From Ignavibacteria bacterium (GTDB lineage: Bacteria > Bacteroidota > Ignavibacteria > Ignavibacteriales > Ignavibacteriaceae), in assembly GCA_029863735.1 (NCBI GenBank), contig JAOTUT010000040.1, positions 1 through 9,347 on the forward strand: DNA of 9,347 bases. The letters run 5' to 3'. The notes beneath the pieces were generated by a model, which had not been told where the DNA came from, did no database searches, and saw nothing but the letters and a program-made list of their open reading frames with translations. A program made the position numbers and the translations under genes. How positions within the stretch are numbered: the stretch's first letter is position 1; every line of letters begins with the position of its first letter. Positions 1 through 5,514 of the stretch are shown here, in pieces.

Positions 1-552
1 TCAGCACAGGAACAAAAAAAGTTGCTTCAGAATTACCAAGTGTATAACACTTATTCTTTAGTGAAAGAATTGATTGAAGAATCCTGCGAAAAATTCCGTG
101 TTGAAAAAGATAGTTACGAGATAACCGGTGATTTATCTTGCGAAATTGTTGCCAGTAAAGATGCTTTAAAAATTGTGATTGACAACCTTGTGGACAATGC
201 TGTCAAATATTCAACACAGCAGGCCAAAATTGTTACATCAATAATTAGTAATTCAAAGAAGGTTATAATCCTTTTTACGGATTTCGGTATCGGGATTGTC
301 GCTAATGAGCAAAAGAAAATATTCAATAAGTTTTACAGGATTTATAGTAAAGAAATACCCAACGTTAAAGGAACCGGGCTAGGACTTTACAGGGTGAAAG
401 AAATAATTAAAGCTCACGGCGGCAAAATAACTGTGTCGAGTGAAGGTGGGGTCAAAGGAACAACTTTTAAAATTGAGATGCCCGAATATAAAACAATTAT
501 CAAGAGACGGTTGAAGAAACTTTTAAAGAATGATAAACAAAGTCAGGTGTAG
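1..552 (+). CDS. Sensor histidine kinase, C-terminal part (5' end outside window)
   Basis: This is the catalytic end of a two-component sensor kinase, which binds ATP and phosphorylates a histidine in its own dimerization domain before passing the phosphate to a response regulator. The frame is open through the left edge, so the sensor region and the H-box histidine are not visible. The HATPase_c domain is complete. It has an N box (DNLVDNAVKYS), a G1 box (TDFGIGI), an F box (FNKFYRI) and a G2 box (GTGLGLYRVKEII) followed by AHGG. A basic tail (KRRLKKLLKNDKQ) ends the protein. The stop codon is directly next to the response regulator gene, so the two are surely co-transcribed partners. A TTG at 22 is not the true start, because coding continues upstream of it. 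The stimulus cannot be told from this part. Confidence 0.93.
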   Translation, partial: SAQEQKKLLQNYQVYNTYSLVKELIEESCEKFRVEKDSYEITGDLSCEIVASKDALKIVIDNLVDNAVKYSTQQAKIVTSIISNSKKVIILFTDFGIGIVANEQKKIFNKFYRIYSKEIPNVKGTGLGLYRVKEIIKAHGGKITVSSEGGVKGTTFKIEMPEYKTIIKRRLKKLLKNDKQSQV

Positions 553-558
553 TTGAAA

Positions 559-1269
559 ATGAAAGAAGATTTTAAGGGAAGCAGAATTTTATTAGTGGAA
601 GATGAAGAGAATCTCGCCGTTGGATTGGAGTATAATCTGATTGAAGAAGGATACATCGTAAACTGGGCTAAGAACGGCAGGGAAGCATTTGATTTTTTTG
701 AAAAGGAAAAATTCGATTTGATTATTCTTGATATAATGCTTCCCTTCGTAAATGGTTTTGAAGTTGCCGAAAGTGTGCGTAAATCTGATCCGCAAATACC
801 CATACTAATGCTTACCGCAAAAACTGAATCCGGTGACAAAGTAAAAGGGCTTGAAAAAGGTGCGGATGATTATATGACCAAGCCGTTTCACTTGCAGGAG
901 CTTTTGCTAAGGATAAAAGGGATGCTTAAACGAAAGAGCTGGTACACAAACACTTCTCAGAAGCAACCGGTTTATAAGTTTGGAAATAACGAGATTAATT
1001 TTAAAACTCTTAACTGTCTGCACGGTAATGAAAAAATCAGGCTCACACCTCAGGAAGCAATGTTACTGAAGTATCTCGTTGAACATATAGGGGAAATTGT
1101 TACAAGAAAAGAATTACTTGAAAATGTCTGGCACCTCAATCCTGAAGTTGAAACACGTACGGTAGATATTTTTATTGCTAGACTTCGAAAATATTTTGAA
1201 CCTGACCCATCAAATCCGGTTTATTTTAAAAGCATTCGTGGTGCAGGATATACATTTGAAGTAAAATAA
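559..1269 (+). CDS. OmpR/PhoB-family response regulator
   Basis: This DNA-binding response regulator is the partner of the kinase just upstream. Numbered from the ATG at 559 (236 residues), the receiver domain (about 8-120) shows the acidic pocket E14-D15-E16, the phospho-acceptor D58 in LIILDIMLP, the switch residue T86 and the conserved K108 in the YMTKPF motif. A winged-helix Trans_reg_C domain follows (about 140-236), with LTPQEAMLLKYL, the recognition-helix region RTVDIFIARLRKYF and the closing SIRGAGYTF hairpin. A TTG at 553 lies right after the kinase stop. The ATG at 559 was preferred because the AGGTG at 545-549 sits 9 bases before it but only 3 bases before the TTG. No convincing terminator separates it from the convergent gene that ends 34 bases away. 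Its target genes are unknown. Confidence 0.92.
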   Translation: MKEDFKGSRILLVEDEENLAVGLEYNLIEEGYIVNWAKNGREAFDFFEKEKFDLIILDIMLPFVNGFEVAESVRKSDPQIPILMLTAKTESGDKVKGLEKGADDYMTKPFHLQELLLRIKGMLKRKSWYTNTSQKQPVYKFGNNEINFKTLNCLHGNEKIRLTPQEAMLLKYLVEHIGEIVTRKELLENVWHLNPEVETRTVDIFIARLRKYFEPDPSNPVYFKSIRGAGYTFEVK

Positions 1270-1303
1270 TATTCGTTCAAGAATATTCTGAGAGAGTTTT
1301 TAA

Positions 1304-1600
1304 TTATCTTCTTCTGCCGGGGCTAAATCTTTTTTGGTTACCAGCACTGTTCCGGTCACGTCCCTGTTTAGCTTCGTTGACAGCCATTTTCTGTCCCTTA
1401 AGTTCAAAATCATTTAAAGTCTTTAAAGCTTTTTTAGCATCAACTTTTCTCGGCATCTCAACAAATCCAAACCCACGTGACATTTGATTGGAACTATCTC
1501 TTACAATTGTAACTGTGCTTACGTTTCCATGCTCTGCAAATAAAGAAGTAAGTTCAGTCTCGTTCACTTCTGGTGATAAATTTCCAACAAATATTTTCAT
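1304..1600 (-). CDS. RRM-domain RNA-binding protein, copy 1
   Basis: A 98-residue cytoplasmic RNA-binding protein with one RNA recognition motif. RNP2 is KIFVGNL (residues 2-8) and RNP1 is RGFGFVEM (42-49). The aromatic residues F4, F44 and F46 are those that stack on RNA bases in this family. A basic, low-complexity tail rich in Arg, Gly, Asn and Ser follows and ends in GRRR. The same architecture is known for the small Rbp proteins of cyanobacteria and for RRM proteins of Bacteroidota and Chlorobi, where some are cold-induced. The ATG at 1600 was preferred over a TTG three bases upstream, since a strong AAGGAGAG stands at proper spacing before it. It is a clear paralog of the gene that starts at 1982 on the same strand. 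Role in RNA stability, folding or translation is inferred from the family only. Confidence 0.92.
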   Translation of the reverse strand: MKIFVGNLSPEVNETELTSLFAEHGNVSTVTIVRDSSNQMSRGFGFVEMPRKVDAKKALKTLNDFELKGQKMAVNEAKQGRDRNSAGNQKRFSPGRRR

Positions 1601-1616
1601 CAATCTCTCCTTCCAT

Positions 1617-1631
1617 AATTATTGAATAATT
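1617..1631. repeat. Near-perfect palindrome upstream of RRM copy 1
   Basis: AATTATT-G-AATAATT is a perfect 7-bp inverted repeat around one central base, a few bases upstream of the Shine-Dalgarno sequence of RRM copy 1. The loop is too short for a good RNA hairpin, so if it matters it would be as a DNA operator. In AT-rich DNA such a site can arise by chance. Confidence 0.25.
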
Positions 1632-1652
1632 CATAATGCAGCATTTGAAAGT

Positions 1653-1685
1653 GAAAAATGAAAAGCTACAGTATTGCTGCAGCTT
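1653..1685 (-). terminator. Candidate intrinsic terminator between the two RRM genes
   Basis: Read on the minus strand, AAGCTGCAG, a 5-base loop CAATA and CTGTAGCTT form a continuous 9-bp stem with one G-U pair. A T-rich tract (TTCATTTTTC) follows. It lies shortly after the stop of the upstream RRM gene (starting at 1982) and before the start of the second one. It would therefore end or attenuate transcription from copy 2 into copy 1, implying that copy 1 has its own promoter or is expressed by read-through. Confidence 0.6.
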
Positions 1686-1709
1686 AAAATCTCAACGGGC
1701 AGTATTTGA

Positions 1710-1982
1710 TTATCTTCTTCTTCCGCCGCCGCCTCGCTCACGCTGAGGTCTTGCTTCATTAACAATAAGTTTCTTTCCCTTAAACTCAAACGTGTTAAGC
1801 TCAGTTAGTGCTTTTTGAGCTTCAGCTTTTCCGGGCATTTCAACAAATCCGAATCCTTTTGATGTCTGACTGAACATATCTCGTATGATTTTAACGCTCT
1901 CTACTCTTCCGTGCTGCGAAAAAAGATCTTTAAGCTCTTCGTCTTTGACATCAGAAGCCAGATTGCCCACATAAATATTCAT
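1710..1982 (-). CDS. RRM-domain RNA-binding protein, copy 2
   Basis: A 90-residue single-RRM protein. RNP2 is IYVGNL (residues 3-8) and RNP1 is KGFGFVEM (42-49), with Y4, F44 and F46 as the expected RNA-stacking residues. The tail RERGGGGRRR is a short RGG-like element, closer to the glycine-rich tails of cyanobacterial Rbp proteins than the tail of copy 1. Both copies keep the same spacing between RNP2 and RNP1 and share F.FKGKK/F.LKGQK and VNEA before the tail, so they arose by tandem duplication. The start is firm: AAAGGAG is placed 6-7 bases before the ATG at 1982. The gene diverges from the sigma factor gene and appears to have a long 5' leader, as cold-shock mRNAs often do. RNA target unknown. 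Confidence 0.92.
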   Translation of the reverse strand: MNIYVGNLASDVKDEELKDLFSQHGRVESVKIIRDMFSQTSKGFGFVEMPGKAEAQKALTELNTFEFKGKKLIVNEARPQRERGGGGRRR

Positions 1983-2030
1983 TTTGAACTCCTTTAAATT
2001 GAATTTTAATAAGTAAATATCCGGCGGCAG

Positions 2031-2052
2031 TGAACGAATAAAACCCGGCCGG
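2031..2052 (-). promoter_or_regulatory. GC-rich hairpin in the RRM copy 2 leader
   Basis: On the minus strand CCGGC and GCCGG can pair, with two further pairs (GG with CC) possible across a bulge. In an AT-rich leader this GC-rich stem stands out. It lies about 50 bases upstream of the RRM start and does not cover the Shine-Dalgarno sequence. A role in leader stability or temperature response is a guess from family behaviour. Confidence 0.3.
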
Positions 2053-2143
2053 CATTTTTGCCTCTGTAAATAAATTTAGGATTAAAAGACGGGGACTGTG
2101 AGAAGTATTTCTCTTATTCTTAGTTTTATTTTGCAGGACACCA

Positions 2144-2174
2144 GCAAATTAGACTAATTAGCAGTAAGTTGCAA
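2144..2174 (-). promoter_or_regulatory. Candidate promoter of RRM copy 2
   Basis: Read on the minus strand, a TTG (2174-2172) is followed after 20 bases by TAATTTGC (2151-2144). This resembles the Bacteroidota-type promoter, TTTG at about -33 and TAnnTTTG at about -7, though the -7 box is one T short. The start of transcription would then be near 2138, giving a leader of roughly 155 bases. The match is by eye. Confidence 0.35.
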
Positions 2175-2183
2175 GCCTAATTA
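2155..2183. repeat. 7-bp inverted repeat overlapping the RRM promoter candidate
   Basis: TAATTAG (2155-2161) and CTAATTA (2177-2183) are perfect inverted copies, with arm centres 22 bases apart, about two helical turns. The arms flank or overlap the -33 side of the RRM promoter candidate, as an operator for a dimeric regulator might. The arms are AT-rich, so chance is a real alternative. Confidence 0.3.
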
Positions 2184-2188
2184 TGAGC

Positions 2189-2214
2189 GAATTGGGTATC
2201 AATTCTTATTTTTT
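2189..2214 (+). terminator. Terminator-like hairpin upstream of the sigma gene
   Basis: GAATTG (2189-2194), loop GGTAT and CAATTC (2200-2205) form a perfect 6-bp stem, extendable by one G-U pair. TTATTTTTT follows directly. The T tract is only on the plus strand, so it would stop rightward transcription. No annotated gene reads rightward into it. It may end a small RNA starting in 1983-2180, or attenuate the sigma gene. The AT-rich stem is weak. Confidence 0.35.
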
Positions 2215-2236
2215 AATACGATTATTACCTACTTCT

Positions 2237-2263
2237 TTGCAATTTTTAAATTCGGTATATTGC
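2237..2263 (+). promoter_or_regulatory. Candidate promoter of the sigma factor gene
   Basis: A TTTG (2236-2239) is followed after 16 bases by TATATTGC (2256-2263), similar to the TAnnTTTG-type -7 box of Bacteroidota. Transcription would start near 2270, giving a leader of about 90 bases. An alternative sigma-70-like pair, TTGGGT at 2192 and TAATAC at 2214 with 16 bases between, overlaps the terminator-like hairpin. Neither is certain. Confidence 0.3.
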
Positions 2264-2360
2264 AACGGGTAGAATTTGAACGGCCGCCTTATTTACTTAC
2301 CGTTTAGAAATTCCTCAATAAACTATTTAACATTAATCTTACTATCAGAGACAATTCAGC

Positions 2361-3221
2361 TTGAAATTAACAAGACAAATAACAAATCGTGAAAACAGAT
2401 CGTTAGACCAGTATTTTCAGGAAATAGGAAAATATGAACTACTAACTTCAGGTGAAGAAGTAGAATTAGCCATTAGAATTAAAAATGGTGACATAGAAGC
2501 CCAGAATAAATTGGTTAGAGCTAATTTAAGATTCGTAGTTTCAGTCGCAAAGATGTTCCAGAACCAGGGACTTACACTTGGTGATTTAATTAATGAAGGA
2601 AACATTGGGCTGGTAAAAGCCGCTCAACGTTTCGATGAAACCAGAGGATTCAAATTTATATCTTATGCGGTCTGGTGGATACGGCAGGGAATAATGTCTG
2701 CTATTGCCGATCAATCAAGAGTAGTACGTCTTCCGCTTAACCGGGTTTCTAACTTAACACAGCTGGGCAAAGTTTACAGAGACCTTGAACAGGAACTGGA
2801 ACGCAAACCAACAACAGAAGAACTTGCAAAAATTCTTGAAATTACTTCAGATGAAGTTGCCTACATACTTCAGATAGCCGGCCGCCAGGTATCAATGGAT
2901 GCACCATTCAACAACGGTGATGAGAATAAAACTACGCTTATGGATGTCCTCCACAATGATGATCATCCAACGCCGGATAAAAATTTAATGAATGATTCTC
3001 TTATAAGTGAAGTTGCAAGTATTCTTTCCACTCTTGATGAAAGAGAAGCTGAAGTAATTAAGCTTTCCTTTGGAATTGGTACCGGGCAGAGAGCCACTTT
3101 GGAGGAGATCGGCGAAAAATTTAATCTTACCAGAGAACGTATAAGACAGATTAAAGAAAAAGCTTTGAGAAAATTACGAACCTCCAAAAGAAGTAATAAG
3201 CTAAAGGAATATTTAGGATAA
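2361..3221 (+). CDS. rpoD: RpoD-like primary RNA polymerase sigma factor
   Basis: This sigma-70 family factor directs RNA polymerase to housekeeping promoters. Its 286 residues match the usual length of Bacteroidota-type RpoD, which lacks the long region 1.1. Region 1.2 covers about 12-45 ([17 protein letters not shown]). Region 2 covers about 55-120, including the core-binding [10 protein letters not shown] and the -10 melting helix [15 protein letters not shown]. Region 3 covers about 125-200. Region 4 has a helix-turn-helix at about 245-272 ([20 protein letters not shown]), and the protein ends in LKEYLG. The start is a TTG at 2361. No ATG or GTG is available in frame before an upstream stop at 2334, and the N-terminus [11 protein letters not shown] aligns with the known start of the family. 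There is no good Shine-Dalgarno. A second RpoD-like paralog elsewhere in the genome cannot be excluded. Confidence 0.93.
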   Translation: MKLTRQITNRENRSLDQYFQEIGKYELLTSGEEVELAIRIKNGDIEAQNKLVRANLRFVVSVAKMFQNQGLTLGDLINEGNIGLVKAAQRFDETRGFKFISYAVWWIRQGIMSAIADQSRVVRLPLNRVSNLTQLGKVYRDLEQELERKPTTEELAKILEITSDEVAYILQIAGRQVSMDAPFNNGDENKTTLMDVLHNDDHPTPDKNLMNDSLISEVASILSTLDEREAEVIKLSFGIGTGQRATLEEIGEKFNLTRERIRQIKEKALRKLRTSKRSNKLKEYLG

Positions 3222-3283
3222 AGCTTTTGTAAAAATTTATTTTATTTTCTCCTGTCCTCATTTACCACACGTTTTTTGAATAA

Positions 3284-3306
3284 CACTATCTTTGACAGTG
3301 ATTTTT
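3284..3306 (+). terminator. Candidate terminator after the sigma factor gene
   Basis: CACTATC (3284-3290), loop TTT and GACAGTG (3294-3300) pair with one A-C mismatch, followed by ATTTTT. It lies 62 bases after the sigma stop and before the 123-residue gene, so the downstream genes probably have their own promoter. The same stretch contains TTGACA (3292-3297), a perfect -35-like hexamer, but no well-spaced -10 box follows it. Confidence 0.45.
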
Positions 3307-3324
3307 AAGCAGCACCTACATATA

Positions 3325-3366
3325 TTGCACCTGTTAAAAAAGGAATTGATAAATAAACAGGTGCAA
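3325..3366 (+). repeat. Perfect 11-bp inverted repeat covering the RBS of the 123-residue gene
   Basis: TTGCACCTGTT (3325-3335) and AACAGGTGCAA (3356-3366) are perfect inverted copies separated by 20 bases. The right arm contains AGGTG (3359-3363), the likely Shine-Dalgarno, 5 bases before the ATG at 3369. If transcribed in full, the hairpin would hide the ribosome binding site, as in translational switches or thermosensors. If transcription begins near 3333 from the TATATTGC box at 3321-3328, the left arm would not be in the RNA, and the repeat would act as a DNA operator. A further GCACCT at 3312-3317 repeats part of the left arm and could pair with the same ribosome binding site. Confidence 0.6.
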
Positions 3367-3368
3367 GA

Positions 3369-3740
3369 ATGAAAAAGAAGACTTATTCAAAGGAAATACA
3401 AATTCCCGAATTTAAGGAATTCGCAGCTACCTACCCACAATTTGCGGGGCTGGCTAGTGGCGAAGGAAAATTTCTATTTGATATTGTCATGAAGCCTGAA
3501 ACTTTTATACAGGCAATGGTTTTAACTGAATACGGAATGCCTGCGGTTACGAGTGTAGCCGAATTATGTTATAACGAAGCCAGAAAAAAGAGAGGTTTCC
3601 AGTTTACTGGAAGGGTAAAACAGTTTATAGGTGCGATGATTGCATCCTTAATGGCTGCAAACGGTTATAACAGAACCGGACGAAAGAAATCAATAATTCA
3701 CCGGGCATATACTCGCGGAGAATTTTATGTTAAAAAGTAA
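3369..3740 (+). CDS. Conserved-looking 123-residue basic protein of unknown function
   Basis: I do not recognise this protein. It has 123 residues, with a highly basic N-terminus (MKKKTYSK) and C-terminus (NRTGRKKSIIHRAYTRGEFYVKK) and a more hydrophobic, Met/Ala-rich middle (residues about 30-60 and 85-100, with FIGAMIASLMAANGY). There is no signal peptide, no clear membrane span and no metal-binding motif; it has one cysteine, in AELCYNEARKK. It looks cytoplasmic and probably alpha-helical. The positive ends would suit nucleic-acid binding, but no known DNA-binding fold can be read off. The start is well supported by AGGTG 5 bases upstream, inside a perfect inverted repeat. The first radical SAM gene starts 62 bases downstream on the same strand, so the two may be co-transcribed. 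Codon and base usage look coding and match the neighbours. Confidence 0.75.
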   Translation: MKKKTYSKEIQIPEFKEFAATYPQFAGLASGEGKFLFDIVMKPETFIQAMVLTEYGMPAVTSVAELCYNEARKKRGFQFTGRVKQFIGAMIASLMAANGYNRTGRKKSIIHRAYTRGEFYVKK

Positions 3741-3802
3741 TAGAATGAATTTTGTGTATCAGGCAACGAGAAATTAGAAATCGAAATAATTGGTTATAGG
3801 CA

Positions 3803-5443
3803 ATGATAAAGTCATCACAAAAAAGAACCAGGTGTCTGTTAATACATCCAAAATTTTCACCTTACAGTTTTTGGAACTTTGTTGAGGTTAGTAAAATAGT
3901 TGGTGCAAAATATCAGGCGGCTCCGCTCGGTTTAATGACCGTAGCTGCATTACTGCCACAAGAATGGGAAATAAAATTAATTGATACAAATGTTGAACCG
4001 CTTCTGAATGAACATTTCGAGTGGGCAGATTTGGTTTTTACAGGTGGAATGCTGCCGCAGCAAATTGGTATACTTGATATAATTACTTTATCTCACCAAA
4101 AAAATAAACCAGTTGTGGTCGGCGGACCCGATCCAACTTCTCAGCCAAATTTGTATCAGTCGGCTGACTACCTTGTGTTGGGAGAGGGTGAAGTTACAAT
4201 TCCAATTTTTTTGAATGACCTTGCGAATGGTAGTACGGGTGGCGAATACAAAACGTCCAAATATGCTGATATGACTAAAGCGGTTGTGCCAAGATTTGAT
4301 CTGATAAACTTTGACAATTACATACATCTGAATATTCAGTTTACCCGCGGTTGTCCTTTTAATTGTGAATTTTGTGATATAGTCGAATTGTATGGCAGAA
4401 AGCCGCGCTCTAAAACTCCCGAACAAATGGTCAAAGAAATTCAAACTTTATATGACCTGAATTACAGAGGTCATATTGATATAGTTGATGATAATTTTAT
4501 CGGGAACAAGAAGCAGGTAAAAGAAACCTTGCGAGCGATAAAAGAATGGTCCAAGCTAAATCATTATCCTTTTTATTATGGAACCGAAGCTTCAATTAAT
4601 TTAGCAGATGATGATGAGCTGCTGCAATTGATGAGAGATGTTGACTTTCGACTTGTATTTACCGGCCTTGAGACTCCCGAGGATGATGTATTAGAAAAAG
4701 TAAATAAGAAAATAAATATGAACAGATCTGTTGTTGAAGCAACGAAGAAAATCAGTTCATATGGTATGGTAGTCAATGCGGGGTTTATAATAGGCTTTGA
4801 TAATGAGAATGGTCAAACAGCAAAAAAAATGAATGCGTTTATACAGGATACTGGAATATGCACAGCAATGCTCGGGCTATTGTACGCTTTGCCAAACACG
4901 ATGTTAACAAGGAGATTGAAGCGGGAAGGAAGATTATTTGAAGAGTTCTCGATTTTTACTGATAATAAAACACAAATTGACCAGGCTTCAAGTGGTTTAA
5001 ACTTTATAACGTTGAGACCAAGGAAGGATATTCTAAGAGATTTTATTGACGTTCTAAGATATATATACAAACCCAAACATTATTATGAAAGGGTTATTTA
5101 CACATGTCTGAATCTGAAAGTAACCAATAAGTACAAACATAATTTTAAAAAGACTTTGAAGAATTTGAGATCATTTTCGAGGATTGTCAGGAAAGTTGGA
5201 TTTAATGGAATAACCGGGAAGTCATTTTGGAAAATGTTTTTCACTGTTCTTATCAAAAATCCAAAAGCAATTGAATGGGGTATAAGTCTATCTGCAATGT
5301 TTATACACTTTTATAAACACTCAAATTTCGTAATCGACCTTACAAATCAGCAAATTGATTATATCGACGAGTATGGAGAAGATATTTATAATAAGAACAG
5401 AATGAATATGACTGAATCAATGGGTGCAAACTATTCCGAATGA
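3803..5443 (+). CDS. B12-binding radical SAM enzyme (HpnP/DUF4070-like), copy 1
   Basis: A 546-residue enzyme that should carry a [4Fe-4S] cluster, S-adenosylmethionine and cobalamin, like class B radical SAM methylases and their relatives. Residues about 10-140 form a B12-binding-like Rossmann domain (CLLIHPKF, APLGLMTVAALLP, KLIDTN, VVVGGPDPT, YLVLGEGE). It has no DxHxxG motif, so cobalamin would bind without a histidine ligand. The radical SAM core starts at FTRGCPFNCEFCDI, with cluster cysteines C184, C188 and C191. VDDNFIGNKK, TEASINLADDDE, GLETPEDD and GFIIGFDNE follow. The C-terminal part, from about ALPNTMLTRRLKREGRL, resembles DUF4070 as in hopanoid C2-methylase HpnP. It ends in an amphipathic or hydrophobic stretch (about 475-505) and an acidic 40-residue extension. 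An in-frame TAG at 3797 fixes the start at or after 3803. Substrate unknown; a lipid or lipid-like molecule is inferred from the family. Confidence 0.9.
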   Translation: MIKSSQKRTRCLLIHPKFSPYSFWNFVEVSKIVGAKYQAAPLGLMTVAALLPQEWEIKLIDTNVEPLLNEHFEWADLVFTGGMLPQQIGILDIITLSHQKNKPVVVGGPDPTSQPNLYQSADYLVLGEGEVTIPIFLNDLANGSTGGEYKTSKYADMTKAVVPRFDLINFDNYIHLNIQFTRGCPFNCEFCDIVELYGRKPRSKTPEQMVKEIQTLYDLNYRGHIDIVDDNFIGNKKQVKETLRAIKEWSKLNHYPFYYGTEASINLADDDELLQLMRDVDFRLVFTGLETPEDDVLEKVNKKINMNRSVVEATKKISSYGMVVNAGFIIGFDNENGQTAKKMNAFIQDTGICTAMLGLLYALPNTMLTRRLKREGRLFEEFSIFTDNKTQIDQASSGLNFITLRPRKDILRDFIDVLRYIYKPKHYYERVIYTCLNLKVTNKYKHNFKKTLKNLRSFSRIVRKVGFNGITGKSFWKMFFTVLIKNPKAIEWGISLSAMFIHFYKHSNFVIDLTNQQIDYIDEYGEDIYNKNRMNMTESMGANYSE

Positions 5444-5476
5444 AATCACATGAAAACAATATCAAATTAAAATTTT

Positions 5477-5486
5477 TAGTTAACTA
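5477..5486. repeat. 10-bp palindrome between the two radical SAM genes
   Basis: TAGTTAACTA is a perfect palindrome in the 71-base gap between the two radical SAM genes. The gap is very AT-rich and contains no convincing terminator or promoter, so the two genes may be read as one transcript. The palindrome may well be chance. Confidence 0.2.
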
Positions 5487-5514
5487 TAAATAACATACTA
5501 AATCAAAAGAAAAA

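Larger units (their letters stand above)
1983..2360. other. Divergent intergenic region between RRM copy 2 and sigma factor
   Basis: This 378-base non-coding stretch serves two divergent genes. No open frame in it looks coding. From left to right it holds the RRM Shine-Dalgarno, a G+C-rich hairpin in the RRM leader, a minus-strand promoter candidate, an overlapping 7-bp inverted repeat, a plus-strand terminator-like hairpin and a plus-strand promoter candidate for the sigma gene. The hairpin with a T tract lies upstream of the sigma promoter candidate, so it would have to serve some other transcript or act as an attenuator. Confidence 0.6.

Noticed and set aside
1270..1303. Possible bidirectional terminator between the response regulator and RRM copy 1
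   Set aside because: The only palindrome, AGAATATTCT, leaves almost no loop and a stem of three to five pairs; not convincing.
3292..3326. Sigma-70 promoter with TTGACA (3292) and TATATT (3321)
   Set aside because: The 23-base spacer is too long for a classic sigma-70 promoter, and the TTGACA is part of the terminator-like hairpin.
4088..4444. A 118-codon minus-strand open frame inside radical SAM copy 1
   Set aside because: It lies fully antisense to a well-supported enzyme with conserved motifs, has no ribosome binding site and no recognisable domain.
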